Shown here piece after piece: positions 8,299 to 17,217 of a stretch of 64,000 bases of DNA. The notes beneath the pieces were generated by a model. It saw only the letters and a program-made list of their open reading frames with translations, searched no databases and was not told where the DNA came from. The stretch comes from Carboxydothermus hydrogenoformans Z-2901 (GTDB taxonomy: Bacteria > Bacillota > Z-2901 > Carboxydothermales > Carboxydothermaceae). Every line of letters starts with the position of its first letter. Positions within the stretch are counted from its first letter, which is position 1. The DNA is taken from the NCBI RefSeq assembly GCF_000012865.1, contig NC_007503.1, forward strand, positions 558,001 through 622,000. Direction: 5' to 3'. The position numbers were made by a program, and so were the translations under genes.

Positions 8299-9073
8299 CC
8301 TTTTAATTGCCCTCCTTTTGGCCATTGAGGGAAGCCTTGTGGGGGTTTTTTTACTGGTAAGAAGGTACAGCCTTTTAGCCGATGCTTTAGCCCACTTTTC
8401 TTTGGTCGGGGCCGCATTAGGGGTGTTTTTCGGCTTTTCTTCCCTTTTAGGCGGAGTTTTTGCGGCTTTAACCGGCGGCGTTATCTTGGAGACGCTACGC
8501 TACAAAGAAAATGCTTTTAACGACGCAAACCTTGCCTTGATTTCGGCAGGAGGTTTGTCTTTAGCGCTCATTATTGCTTCTTTAAAAGGAGAGGTCTGGC
8601 AAAGTTTGGGTCAGTATTTGTTCGGCAGTATCCTCTTTGCCGGGAAAAGGGATTTAATCTGGGCCTTTGTTACTTTTCTCGGGGTCTTATTATTTCTTTT
8701 GTTTTATAGCCGGCATTTGCTGCTTCTTTCCATAGACCAGTCCGGGGCCAAAAGCCAGGGGATAAAGGTAAGGTTTAGCGAGTTTTTCCTGATCATTTTA
8801 GCTACCATAGTGGTTTCTTTTGGTATTCAAGCGGTGGGGGCATTACTTACCGGTGCTTTTTTGGTGCTTCCGGCTTTAATTGGCATTGAACTCGCCCGTT
8901 CCTTTACCGGGTTAATTGTCTGGGCGGTGACGGTTAGCTTAATTATGGCCGTGGCGGGGATAATTATTACATTTTTCTTAAACTTGCCGCCGGGTGCTAC
9001 CATTGTGGCCACCGGTGTATTAATATATATTTTGGTAGTATCAGGGAAAAAACTTGGGCAAAGGGGGAAGTAA
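8273..9073 (+). CDS. znuB: Metal ABC transporter permease (ZnuB family)
   Basis: 266 residues from the TTG at 8273, placed 8 bases after GGGGAGGAAAGG; the longer frame from 8231 lies inside the ATPase gene without a ribosome site. It has seven or more hydrophobic segments and the family pattern LVGVFLLVRRYSLLADALAHFSLVGAALG near the N-terminus, plus LTGAFLVLPALIGIELARS. It forms the membrane channel of the same transporter as the upstream binding protein and frameshifted ATPase. Its own frame is intact, which argues that the ATPase lesion is recent or an artefact. Confidence 0.85.
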   Translation: MDLNVVQNSLLIALLLAIEGSLVGVFLLVRRYSLLADALAHFSLVGAALGVFFGFSSLLGGVFAALTGGVILETLRYKENAFNDANLALISAGGLSLALIIASLKGEVWQSLGQYLFGSILFAGKRDLIWAFVTFLGVLLFLLFYSRHLLLLSIDQSGAKSQGIKVRFSEFFLIILATIVVSFGIQAVGALLTGAFLVLPALIGIELARSFTGLIVWAVTVSLIMAVAGIIITFFLNLPPGATIVATGVLIYILVVSGKKLGQRGK

Positions 9074-9074
9074 G

Positions 9075-10205
9075 ATGTACCAGTACCGTATGGATGAGCC
9101 GAGAGGACACCGGCCTTCGTGGTTTACGGTAATAGTGGTGGCGGTAATTGCCGGTTTAATTGGGAGCATGGCGGGGATTTATGCCTATCCCAAACTTTTT
9201 CCCGCGAAGAATACGAAGATAGAATATACACTACCCCAGACTCCCGAAGTAAAAACCGCCGAATACAGCTATACGCCGGTGGTGGCGGTGGCCAAGAAGG
9301 TATCACCGGCGGTGGTGGGGATATCCAATATTGCGCCGGGGGGCTTTTTTGGCCTGGGAGGGCTTGAAGAAAAAAGCTCCGGATCTGGCTTTATCATTTC
9401 TCCCGATGGCTACATCGTTACCAACAACCACGTGGTAGAAGGAGCATATGAGCTGTATGTGAGTTTGGCCGATGGCCGGCAGATGAAGGCCAAAATCATC
9501 GGTACCGACCCGCGGGCGGACCTGGCGGTGATAAAGGTAAATGCCAAAAATTTACCGGTAGTAACCCTGGGTCATTCCAGCACTTTGCAGGTAGGAGAGC
9601 TGGCCATTGCCATCGGAAACCCTCTGGGTAAAGAATTTGCCCGAAGTGTCACCGTCGGGGTGATAAGTGCCCTTAATAGAACGTTAACTTATGAATCGGG
9701 AGAAAAAAGTCTTAGGCTGATTCAGACCGATGCGGCTATTAACCCTGGCAATTCCGGTGGACCTCTCTGCAACGCCAAAGGGGAAGTGGTAGGGATAAAT
9801 TCGGCCAAAATTTCCATTCCGGGCTTTGAGGGAATGGGCTTTGCCATCCCGATCGATGAGGCAAAACCGATTATTGAGCAGCTAATTAACAAGGGTTACG
9901 TTACCCGGCCGTGGCTGGGCATTGCCGGTGCGGAAATTTCCGAACAGGAAGCCCAGTATTACGATATACCCCAGGGAATTTACATTGAAGGGGTTGTCGA
10001 AGGTGGACCGGCGGATAAAGCCGGTATTCAGGCTAAAGATATTATTACCGCCATTAACGGTACGAAAATTACCACCATGGCGGAACTAACCGATGAACTG
10101 TTTAAACACAAGCCGGGAGAAAAAATAAAAGTAGAAGTATACCGGCTAAAGGAAGGCAAAAAATATACCTTAGAAGTAACCTTGGGCGAAAAACCAAGAG
10201 AATAA
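9075..10205 (+). CDS. htrA: HtrA/DegP-type serine protease with PDZ domain
   Basis: 376 residues from ATG 9075 (AAGGGGG eight bases before). One N-terminal membrane anchor (about 20-43) places the protease outside the membrane. The trypsin-like domain has the full triad: His in TNNHVVEG, Asp in DPRADLAVIKV, Ser in NPGNSGGPL. A single PDZ domain follows (about 280-370: WLGIAGAEI, GGPADKAGIQAKDIITAING). Length and layout match the Gram-positive HtrA/YyxA group used in protein quality control. It starts one base after the znuB stop, but a functional link to metal uptake is not implied. Confidence 0.92.
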   Translation: MYQYRMDEPRGHRPSWFTVIVVAVIAGLIGSMAGIYAYPKLFPAKNTKIEYTLPQTPEVKTAEYSYTPVVAVAKKVSPAVVGISNIAPGGFFGLGGLEEKSSGSGFIISPDGYIVTNNHVVEGAYELYVSLADGRQMKAKIIGTDPRADLAVIKVNAKNLPVVTLGHSSTLQVGELAIAIGNPLGKEFARSVTVGVISALNRTLTYESGEKSLRLIQTDAAINPGNSGGPLCNAKGEVVGINSAKISIPGFEGMGFAIPIDEAKPIIEQLINKGYVTRPWLGIAGAEISEQEAQYYDIPQGIYIEGVVEGGPADKAGIQAKDIITAINGTKITTMAELTDELFKHKPGEKIKVEVYRLKEGKKYTLEVTLGEKPRE

Positions 10206-10209
10206 CGCT

Positions 10210-10280
10210 GGAGGGACGGTTCTGAGAACCACCACTTTCGACGATGAATAGAAAATGGTGGCTGTAAGTACCGTCCCTGG
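10210..10280 (+). repeat. REP-like imperfect inverted repeat between htrA and tldE
   Basis: Outer arms AGGGACGGT (10212-10220) and ACCGTCCCT (10270-10278) are perfect complements. Inner arms at 10229-10239 and 10251-10261 pair 10 of 11. The GGGACGGT/ACCGTCCC core is of the kind seen in dispersed REP elements of Firmicutes (recollection). The right arm abuts the ribosome site of the next gene. Confidence 0.55.
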
Positions 10281-10293
10281 AGGAGGTATTTTA

Positions 10294-11616
10294 GTGGAGA
10301 TTCTGGAACTGGCGTTAGCGGAAATTAAAGCGAAAAAGGCTGATGGGGAAGTTTGTTATACCCGGGGCGAAGAGCTTTCGGTGGAAGTGCGGGAAGGACG
10401 GGTGGAGACGGTTAAGCAGGCGGTAGAAGAAGGGGTAGGGGTACGGGTCTTTTACGAGGGAAGGCTTGGCTTTGCCTATACCACGGTAATGACTCCGGAA
10501 AAAATCAAGGAAACGGTGGAAAAAGCAGTCCAGGCGGCAAAGATTACCGATAGCGATCCTTACTTACGTTTGGCAAAACCTTCTACCTACCCAACGCCGG
10601 AGTTAACCGACCCGGAAATAACCACTGCTTCCTTGGAGGAAAAGGTTAATTTAGCACTTACCATGGAAAGAGAAGCGTTAAATTTCAGCCCCAAAATTAA
10701 GGGGATTGAAACTGCGGCCTATGATGACTACCATTATCAATGGCATTTAGCCAATACCGAAGGTTTTTTCGGAAGTTTTTCGGGAAATTATGCTTCAATT
10801 TATATTTATTTAGCTTCGGAAGATGAATCGGGCTCGGAGACCGCTTTTTCCTATAAAGTAACCCGCAAGTTTAAGGAAATAGACCCGAAAGCTGTAGGCC
10901 GGGAAGCGGCGGAAAAAGCGGTAGCCAAACTTGGGGCCGGTAAGGTTCCCTCCGGACGGTATATGGCACTTTTAGACCCGTATGTGGCCGTAAATCTTTT
11001 AGGGGTGTTAAAAGCCTCGTTCTTAGCGGAAAATGTGCAAAAAGGTAAAAGCCTTTTAAAAGGGAAACTTGGCGAAAAAGTGTTTAGCCCCGTTTTCAGC
11101 TTAATTGATGATGGTACCCTTAAAGATGGCCTGGCTACTGCACCGTTTGACGGGGAAGGGGTGCCTACCCGGAAAACCGTTTTGGTAGAAAACGGTACTG
11201 TTAAAAGCTTTCTTTATAATTTATACACCGCCGCCAAAGAAGGAGCGGTTTCAACCGGCAATGCCGTTCGCTCTTCCTTTAAAGCTTTACCGGAGCTGGG
11301 GACCACTAATTTCTACATTCCTCGGGGAGGAGTTAGCCGGGAAAGTTTATTTAAACAAACCAGCCGGGGGGTTTATATTACCGAAGTGCTCGGGATGCAT
11401 ACCGCAAACCCCGTTTCCGGTGATTTTTCGGTAGGAGCGACCGGCTTTTTAGTAGAAAATGGCGAAATTATCCGGCCGGTCAGGGGGATAACCATTGCCG
11501 GGAATATAAAAGATTTATTTGGAAAATTAATTGCTGTGGGCGATGACCTGCGCTTTTACGGAGCTAAAGGAAGTCCGACCCTGTTAATTGAAGAGGTGGC
11601 GGTAAGCGGAAGTTAG
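10294..11616 (+). CDS. pmbA: TldE/PmbA-family protein
   Basis: 440 residues from the GTG at 10294, which is 7 bases after AGGAGG; the longer frame begins inside the REP-like repeat and has no ribosome site. The family fold shows in the N-terminal EVREGRVETVKQAVEEGVGVRVFYEGR and the C-terminal SGDFSVGATGFLVENGEI. No HEXXXH zinc site, which marks the catalytic TldD partner, is seen, so it is best called the TldE/PmbA subunit. TldD/TldE complexes cut unfolded peptides and mature some ribosomal peptides. A TldD partner is not in this window, so it must lie elsewhere or be absent. A terminator follows at once. Confidence 0.82.
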   Translation: MEILELALAEIKAKKADGEVCYTRGEELSVEVREGRVETVKQAVEEGVGVRVFYEGRLGFAYTTVMTPEKIKETVEKAVQAAKITDSDPYLRLAKPSTYPTPELTDPEITTASLEEKVNLALTMEREALNFSPKIKGIETAAYDDYHYQWHLANTEGFFGSFSGNYASIYIYLASEDESGSETAFSYKVTRKFKEIDPKAVGREAAEKAVAKLGAGKVPSGRYMALLDPYVAVNLLGVLKASFLAENVQKGKSLLKGKLGEKVFSPVFSLIDDGTLKDGLATAPFDGEGVPTRKTVLVENGTVKSFLYNLYTAAKEGAVSTGNAVRSSFKALPELGTTNFYIPRGGVSRESLFKQTSRGVYITEVLGMHTANPVSGDFSVGATGFLVENGEIIRPVRGITIAGNIKDLFGKLIAVGDDLRFYGAKGSPTLLIEEVAVSGS

Positions 11617-11640
11617 AGGGTTGAAACCCTCTTTTTTTTA
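11615..11640 (+). terminator. Intrinsic terminator after tldE
   Basis: AGAGGGT and ACCCTCT arms with a very short loop, then eight T. The stem begins within the stop codon. Confidence 0.85.
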
Positions 11641-11748
11641 AATTCTTTCCCGGTATAAAAATTTGTTTTTTCCTCAAAAAAAATGCATATTTATTTTTTT
11701 AAATTTTAAATTATAATAATATTAAGAAAATTTTGACGGGGTGGGAGT

Positions 11749-13071
11749 TTGGAACCCTTACTAAAGCTTTTTCTTTTAGCGGTGATAATGACAGCTTTTG
11801 AAGGGTTTTTTGAATTTTATGTTTTTTTTCCGGAAGGCTTAAAGCTTTTACTGCCCGTTATTCTCCTGTTTTTAATTAATTTTTTTGGAGTATATGTAGC
11901 CAGCTACTTTTTTCGCACTTTCCGGGTGATTACTTTAAAAAAAGAAGAGCAGGACCAATTAAATCCTCTCATGCTGGCCAATGAAGCTTTGCCGATTATC
12001 AAGCAGGGATTAAATGTGGAGACCGCCGGAAAAATTGCCGAAATAATTCAGCGGATTAGCGACATGGAAGCGGTAGCAATTACGGACCGGGAAAAAGTGC
12101 TGGCGTATGTGGGGGTTGGTTGTGAACGGCATAAGATAGGGGACCCTATCCGGACCTTTGCCACCAAAGAAGCCATCCGCACCGGGGAGCTTAAAATAAT
12201 TGACCACAGTTTAAAATACATTTGTTCGGTAAAAGACTGCGACTGCCCCCTCCAGGCGGCGGTGGTTGTTCCTTTGAAAATTCGCGGGCAGGTGGTGGGT
12301 ACAATAAAGCTTTACCAGACGAAAAAAGGCGAGATGCCGGCCCAAACCGTAAAACTTGCGATGGGGATTGCCCAGATCTTAAACCTGCAAATGGAAATAG
12401 CCGAGCTTGACCGCCAGGCGCAAATGGTGACCAAAGCCCAGTTAGAAGCGCTGCAGGCCAAGATAAATCCGCACTTTCTTTTTAATACCTTAAATACCAT
12501 CATTATGTTTAACCGGACCAACCCGGAATTAGCCCGAAAGCTTCTAATTCATCTGGCAAAATTTTTCCGGCAAACTTTAAAAAAACAGGGGATGTTTGGC
12601 ACGTTAAAGGAAGAGCTTGATTACGTCAATACTTATTTAGTTCTGGAAAAAGCCCGGTTTCGGCAAAAGCTTAGAATTATAAGGGATATTGACCGGGAAT
12701 TACTGAATTACCAGTTTCCGGTATTAACATTACAACCACTTGTGGAAAATGCGGTTAAACACGGTATTACCCCTAAAGAATCCCAGGGTACGGTTTTAAT
12801 CCGGATTAAGAGGGATGGGGAAAAAATTAACGTGGAAATAAAGGATGATGGAGTGGGAATTTCTCCCAGTATGGTTGGCCGGGTTTTGGAACCGGGATTT
12901 GGTTCGGGAAACGGGGTCGGGATGTCCAACGTTCACGAACGTTTGCTCAGTTTGTACGGCCGGGAGGCGGGCCTTAAAATAGAGTCGAAGTTAGGGGTGG
13001 GGACTACCGTGAGTTTTTCCATTCCGGCGTTAAAAGTTGAAGAAGAAGGGGAGAGGGAAAATGAAAATTAG
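11749..13071 (+). CDS. lytS: LytS-type sensor histidine kinase with GAF domain
   Basis: 440 residues, TTG start behind GGGGTGGGAG. Two hydrophobic segments (about 5-25 and 33-56), shorter than the multi-pass LytS membrane region, are followed by a GAF domain (about 75-215). The His_kinase domain has the LytS-type phosphoacceptor H242 in INPHFLFNTLN, and the ATPase domain has VENAVKHG and DDGVGI. The GAF domain carries C125, C159, C164 and C166 (YICSVKDCDCPL), a possible metal, Fe-S or redox sensor site; this is inference. It overlaps the response regulator by 11 bases, so the two are a pair. Targets are unknown; the next gene, acetyl-CoA synthetase, is a candidate by position only. Confidence 0.85.
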   Translation: MEPLLKLFLLAVIMTAFEGFFEFYVFFPEGLKLLLPVILLFLINFFGVYVASYFFRTFRVITLKKEEQDQLNPLMLANEALPIIKQGLNVETAGKIAEIIQRISDMEAVAITDREKVLAYVGVGCERHKIGDPIRTFATKEAIRTGELKIIDHSLKYICSVKDCDCPLQAAVVVPLKIRGQVVGTIKLYQTKKGEMPAQTVKLAMGIAQILNLQMEIAELDRQAQMVTKAQLEALQAKINPHFLFNTLNTIIMFNRTNPELARKLLIHLAKFFRQTLKKQGMFGTLKEELDYVNTYLVLEKARFRQKLRIIRDIDRELLNYQFPVLTLQPLVENAVKHGITPKESQGTVLIRIKRDGEKINVEIKDDGVGISPSMVGRVLEPGFGSGNGVGMSNVHERLLSLYGREAGLKIESKLGVGTTVSFSIPALKVEEEGERENEN

Positions 13072-13816
13072 GACGCTCATTGTGGATGATGAGTATCCTG
13101 CCCGGCAGGAACTGCGTTTTTTGTTAGCGGAGATTCCGGAAATTGAAGTGGTGGGGGAGGCGGCAACGGCCAGCGAAGCCCTTGCGTTAATCCGGGCGGT
13201 GGATTATTCTTTGTTGTTTTTGGATATTGAAATGCCGGGACTTTCCGGGCTTGAGCTGGCCAAGGAAATCAATGCCCTGCCCCATCCGCCGTATGTGGTT
13301 TTTGTTACCGCTTATGACGAGTATGCTTTAAAAGCGTTTGAAGTTAATGCGGTAGATTATTTACTAAAACCTATTGAGCCCAAAAGGCTAAAAAAAGCCG
13401 TAGAAAAGGTAAAGAAGCTAATCCAGGAAAACGGCTTACCAAAAGGGGAGGAAGTTTTTAGCGCGTACCGCACAACGGGAAGACTTGACCGCATACCGGC
13501 CGAAAAAGGCGGGAAAACGGTTTTGGTTGGGGAGCAGGAGATTATTTATGCCTATACCGAACAGGATTATGTTTACCTGAAAACCTATCAGGATAAATAC
13601 TTTACCCGTTTTACCCTGAAAGAATTAGAAGGACGGTTAAATCCCACGGTGTTTTTCCGCTGTCACCGCTGTTTTATTGTCAATCTGCAAAAGGTAAAAG
13701 AGATAATACCCTTTTTTAACGGCACCTATACTTTAGTGGTGGATGATAAAGAGAAAAGCGAAGTTCCGGTAAGCAGAGCCCAGGCGAAAAAATTAAGAAA
13801 AATCCTCGGACTTTAA
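13061..13816 (+). CDS. lytR: LytTR-family response regulator
   Basis: 251 residues from ATG 13061 behind GGGGAGAGGG; the upstream in-frame TTG lies inside the kinase and lacks a ribosome site. The receiver domain has the acidic pair DD (9-10), the phosphoacceptor D55 in LLFLDIEMPG and the lysine of LLKPIEP. The C-terminal LytTR DNA-binding domain (about 150-250) shows YVYLKTYQ, FFRCHRCFIVNLQKV and PVSRAQAKKLR. It is the cognate regulator of the overlapping LytS-like kinase. LytTR proteins bind direct repeats; I could not identify such sites with confidence. Confidence 0.9.
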   Translation: MKIRTLIVDDEYPARQELRFLLAEIPEIEVVGEAATASEALALIRAVDYSLLFLDIEMPGLSGLELAKEINALPHPPYVVFVTAYDEYALKAFEVNAVDYLLKPIEPKRLKKAVEKVKKLIQENGLPKGEEVFSAYRTTGRLDRIPAEKGGKTVLVGEQEIIYAYTEQDYVYLKTYQDKYFTRFTLKELEGRLNPTVFFRCHRCFIVNLQKVKEIIPFFNGTYTLVVDDKEKSEVPVSRAQAKKLRKILGL

Positions 13817-13818
13817 AC

Positions 13819-13858
13819 CGTTAAAAGCAGAAAAAATGCTTTTTAACGTTTTTTTTTT
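13819..13858 (+). terminator. Intrinsic terminator after the sensor-regulator pair
   Basis: Arms 13819-13829 and 13837-13848 pair with one bulged T, followed by a run of ten T. It separates the two-component pair from acs. Confidence 0.85.
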
Positions 13859-13934
13859 ACCTTTCACAATCAAAAACTGGATTAATAACCGTTGCCAAAT
13901 TATTATATAAAAAAAAGGAAAAAGGAGGGGGCTT

Positions 13935-15878
13935 ATGAGCGATAATTTTGAAGCGCTCTTGCAGGAAAGCCGTATTTTTGAACCGCCGGCAGAATTTAAA
14001 GAAAAAGCCAAAGTTGCGGACTTATCCCTTTATGAATGGGCCGAGCGGGATTTTTTAGGTTTCTGGGCGGATGCGGCCAAAGATATCGAGTGGTTTTTGC
14101 CCTTTGAGAAAGTATTGGATGATTCCGATGCACCATTTTACCGATGGTATACCGGTGGAAAGTTAAACGTTTCCTACAATTGCGTGGACCGGCACACCAA
14201 AAGCTTTCGCCGCAACAAAGCAGCGTTAATCTTTGAAGGCGAACCGGGGGATTCAAAAATTTTAACCTATCAGGAGTTGTACCGGGAAGTAAATAAATTT
14301 GCCAATGTTTTGAAAAAGTTGGGGGTGCAAAAGGGAGACAGGGTTACCATTTACATGCCGATGATTCCCGAAGCGGTAATTGCGATGTTAGCCTGCACCC
14401 GCATTGGTGCACCCCACAGCGTTGTGTTTGGTGGTTTTAGTTCGCAGGCGTTGAAAGACCGGATTGATGATGCCAAGGCCAAGCTTTTAATAACTGCCGA
14501 CGGTGGTTACCGCCGGGGAAGTATTGTTGAATTAAAGAAAAATGCCGATGCTGCCTTAGAAGGGGAAACCACCATTGAAAAGGTGGTGGTGGTGAAAAGA
14601 ACGGGGCAGGAAGTGCCCATGACCGAGGGCAGGGACTACTGGTACCACGAGTTAATGGCCGATGCGGCTCTATACTGCGAGCCGGAGCAGTGCGATGCGG
14701 AAGATATGCTTTTTATCCTTTACTCTTCCGGGACTACCGGTAAACCCAAAGGCATTCAGCATACCACCGGCGGTTATCTGGTAGGGGTCCATACCACCTT
14801 TAAATACATTTTTGATTACCGGGAAGAAGATATTTACTGGTGCACCGCCGATATAGGCTGGATTACCGGGCACAGCTACATTGTTTACGGGCCACTGTCC
14901 AACGGTGCTACCGTTGTTTTATATGAAGGTGCTCCCGACTGGCCGCAAAAAGACCGGTTCTGGGAGATTATTGAAAAATACCGGGTAAATATCCTTTATA
15001 CTGCTCCGACGGCCATTCGAACCTTTATGCGCTGGGGAGAAAAGTGGCCGAAAGGACGGGATCTGTCCAGTTTACGGCTTCTGGGGACGGTGGGTGAACC
15101 GATTAACCCAGAGGCCTGGATTTGGTATCACGAACATATTGGCGGCGGCCGCTGTCCGATAGTCGATACCTGGTGGCAGACGGAAACGGGAATGATTATG
15201 ATTACTCCTTTACCCGGCGTGATTCCCACCAAACCCGGTTCGGCTACCAAGCCTTTCCCCGGGGTGGAAGCGGACGTGGTCAATGATAAAGGTGAACCGG
15301 TACCTCCCGGACAGGGTGGTTATTTGGTGCTGAAAAAACCGTGGCCGGCAATGCTTCGCACTTTGTATGGCGATCCGGAACGGTATAAAAACACCTACTG
15401 GAGCAAGTTCCCGGGCTGGTATTTTACCGGTGATGGGGCGAAAAAAGATGAAGATGGCTACTTCTGGATTTTAGGACGGGTAGACGATGTCATTAACGTT
15501 TCCGGCCACCGGATAGGTACCATGGAAGTGGAAAGTGCTTTAGTGGAGCATCCTTTGGTGGCGGAAGCAGCGGTAATCGGCAAGAGCCATGAAGTAAAAG
15601 GCCAGGCGATAGCTGCTTTCGTCACCCTGAAAGAAGGGGTAGAGGGTACCCCCGAATTGGTGCAGGAGTTAAAACAGTTTGTTGCCCAGAAAATTGGTGC
15701 TCTTGCCCGGCCGGATGACATCTTCTTTACTGCTGAGCTTCCCAAGACCCGCAGTGGTAAGATTATGAGAAGATTACTCCGGGACATTGCCGAGGGTCGG
15801 GCACTAGGTGACACTACTACTTTGACCGATCCGGCGGTTATAAACAAAATAAAAGAACAGTACAAAGACGAAGGTTAA
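13935..15878 (+). CDS. acs: Acetyl-CoA synthetase (AMP-forming)
   Basis: 647 residues, the normal length. It converts acetate, ATP and CoA to acetyl-CoA, AMP and PPi in the cytoplasm. ATG start behind AAAGGAGGGGG. Signature motifs: the N-terminal [20 protein letters not shown] of acetyl-CoA synthetases, the ATP loop [47 protein letters not shown], and the C-terminal [10 protein letters not shown] whose lysine is the usual acetylation site. It is its own transcription unit, set between two terminators, and its end overlaps the convergent 113-residue gene by 4 bases. In an acetogen-like carbon-monoxide user it would assimilate acetate. Confidence 0.95.
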   Translation: MSDNFEALLQESRIFEPPAEFKEKAKVADLSLYEWAERDFLGFWADAAKDIEWFLPFEKVLDDSDAPFYRWYTGGKLNVSYNCVDRHTKSFRRNKAALIFEGEPGDSKILTYQELYREVNKFANVLKKLGVQKGDRVTIYMPMIPEAVIAMLACTRIGAPHSVVFGGFSSQALKDRIDDAKAKLLITADGGYRRGSIVELKKNADAALEGETTIEKVVVVKRTGQEVPMTEGRDYWYHELMADAALYCEPEQCDAEDMLFILYSSGTTGKPKGIQHTTGGYLVGVHTTFKYIFDYREEDIYWCTADIGWITGHSYIVYGPLSNGATVVLYEGAPDWPQKDRFWEIIEKYRVNILYTAPTAIRTFMRWGEKWPKGRDLSSLRLLGTVGEPINPEAWIWYHEHIGGGRCPIVDTWWQTETGMIMITPLPGVIPTKPGSATKPFPGVEADVVNDKGEPVPPGQGGYLVLKKPWPAMLRTLYGDPERYKNTYWSKFPGWYFTGDGAKKDEDGYFWILGRVDDVINVSGHRIGTMEVESALVEHPLVAEAAVIGKSHEVKGQAIAAFVTLKEGVEGTPELVQELKQFVAQKIGALARPDDIFFTAELPKTRSGKIMRRLLRDIAEGRALGDTTTLTDPAVINKIKEQYKDEG

Positions 15879-16216
15879 TTGGCGTCAAACTTTCCGAAAA
15901 CCATAAATTTTAACCACTGGGCCAGGGAGAGGCCGGTTTGTTGATAAAAGGCCAAATCCCTGGCTTTTTCCTGATCCTTTTGGGCTAAATATTCGGTGGT
16001 TAAATTAATTACTTCTTGATATAGTTCTGGTGGAACTTCAAAATATTCCTCTAACACTACCCGGGCAGCATAAACTTCTTTTTCTAAATTTTTCAGCCGC
16101 TGCAGAAGCTCAATTAAGACCAAACGTAAAAGAAAATCATCGATAGGCTTTTCCACTTCACAAAAACGTTCCAAAAGGGTTTTGTCGGATAATATTTCCC
16201 AGGGTTCCTGTTTCAT
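15875..16216 (-). CDS. Hypothetical helical protein, convergent with acs
   Basis: 113 residues. The ATG at 16216 is preceded on the minus strand by GGGAGGT at proper spacing, and codon use looks native, so the gene is probably real. The sequence is mostly predicted helix ([31 protein letters not shown]) with acidic and basic repeats and no membrane segment. I do not recognise a family. Its 5' side abuts the first copy of the 39-bp direct repeat. Confidence 0.6.
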   Translation of the reverse strand: MKQEPWEILSDKTLLERFCEVEKPIDDFLLRLVLIELLQRLKNLEKEVYAARVVLEEYFEVPPELYQEVINLTTEYLAQKDQEKARDLAFYQQTGLSLAQWLKFMVFGKFDAN

Positions 16217-16225
16217 TTTTTTACC

Positions 16226-16264
16226 TCCCGGTAAAGTATTGCCGGGAATTATTTTTTTTAGACA
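16226..16264 (+). repeat. 39-bp perfect direct repeat, copy 1
   Basis: Identical over 39 bases to 18186-18224. It contains a hairpin CCCGGTAA/TTGCCGGG with an AGTA loop and a T-rich tail, so it works as an intrinsic terminator on the plus strand. This copy sits upstream of both the minus-strand 113-residue gene and the AT-rich island. The flanking bases differ on both sides of the two copies. Confidence 0.9.
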
Positions 16265-16300
16265 TTTTAAGAAATAGAATCCAATACTTGAAAAATATAC

Positions 16301-16330
16301 TTTACAAAAAATAATAAAAAATTATATAAT
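16301..16330 (+). promoter_or_regulatory. Promoter of the island genes
   Basis: TTTACA (16301-16306), 18-nt spacer, perfect TATAAT (16325-16330), 46 bases before the TTG start. Confidence 0.6.
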
Positions 16331-16375
16331 AAATGAAAAGTTTACCAATTTTTGAAAAAGAGGAGGTGGACAATT

Positions 16376-17203
16376 TTGAAAAAAAGATATAAAAAAATTA
16401 TTTTTTTCTTAGTTTGTTATCTCTTTTTACAAGATATTGCATTTGCTTTAACTGCTGGTTTTGATGGGATAAATAAATACAGTAGTTTACTATATCCGGA
16501 TTGTACATATGGTGATAGAGCAGGTGCGTCATATGTAAATAATCTATACAACGCAATAAGTAACAAATTTACACTTGGCTTTAAATATTTAGATAATAAT
16601 GCATGGGAATCAGATATTACCATAAACAGATATATGAATAATGTTGATTTCTTTTCATTTGCTGGTCATGGAAAAAATTATTCAGCATATGAAAATGCAG
16701 CTCATTTTTACGTGAAAAATGATGGCGATCAATGGCATAGTTCCTCAGAAGAAGATTATGATAACATTAATGCTCGTACAAATGAAACAAGATTTGGGCA
16801 TAACAAATTAAAATGGGTAAACATGTATTGTTGTTGGTGGCTTTATGATGGAGGAAATAGCACGAAAAGACAAAATTTTTATAAAATGTTTGAAGGAGCT
16901 ACCTTAATGCTTGGTTTTTCATCGGTCATGTATCTTGATAGCCGTGAAGGGACTGAATTTGGTCAAAAATTAGTAAATGGGTATACAATTAAAACGGCAT
17001 TTCTTGAGGCTGCTAAAAAATATCAGCCCCAAAGAGCTGATGGTGATTCAATTGCTACTGTTATTGGTTATAAACTTGCAGCCAATGATACTATAAGTAA
17101 TTATTTTGGAACATTGTTACCGAGTAACTGGTATATAAATAATCCATCGGCATATGGAGTTATTGCTCAGGTAGTCATACCGCATAATGGAATTAAAATT
17201 TAA
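16376..17203 (+). CDS. Secreted protein, possibly caspase/gingipain-fold (clan CD) peptidase
   Basis: 275 residues from the TTG at 16376, correctly spaced behind GAGGAGGTGG; the longer frame from 16352 has no ribosome site. A signal peptide spans about residues 1-24 (FFLVCYLFLQDIAFA). The mature part has a hydrophobic strand ending in His-Gly (VDFFSFAGHGKN) and, about 60 residues on, another ending in Cys (LKWVNMYCCWW). This His-Gly then Cys arrangement is the dyad pattern of clan CD cysteine peptidases (gingipain, legumain, caspase) and of the related DUF6345-type domains. Assignment is tentative and rests on motif pattern only. Its partner is the next gene, 14 bases downstream. Confidence 0.5.
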   Translation: MKKRYKKIIFFLVCYLFLQDIAFALTAGFDGINKYSSLLYPDCTYGDRAGASYVNNLYNAISNKFTLGFKYLDNNAWESDITINRYMNNVDFFSFAGHGKNYSAYENAAHFYVKNDGDQWHSSSEEDYDNINARTNETRFGHNKLKWVNMYCCWWLYDGGNSTKRQNFYKMFEGATLMLGFSSVMYLDSREGTEFGQKLVNGYTIKTAFLEAAKKYQPQRADGDSIATVIGYKLAANDTISNYFGTLLPSNWYINNPSAYGVIAQVVIPHNGIKI

Positions 17204-17217
17204 AGGTGGTGTAAAAG

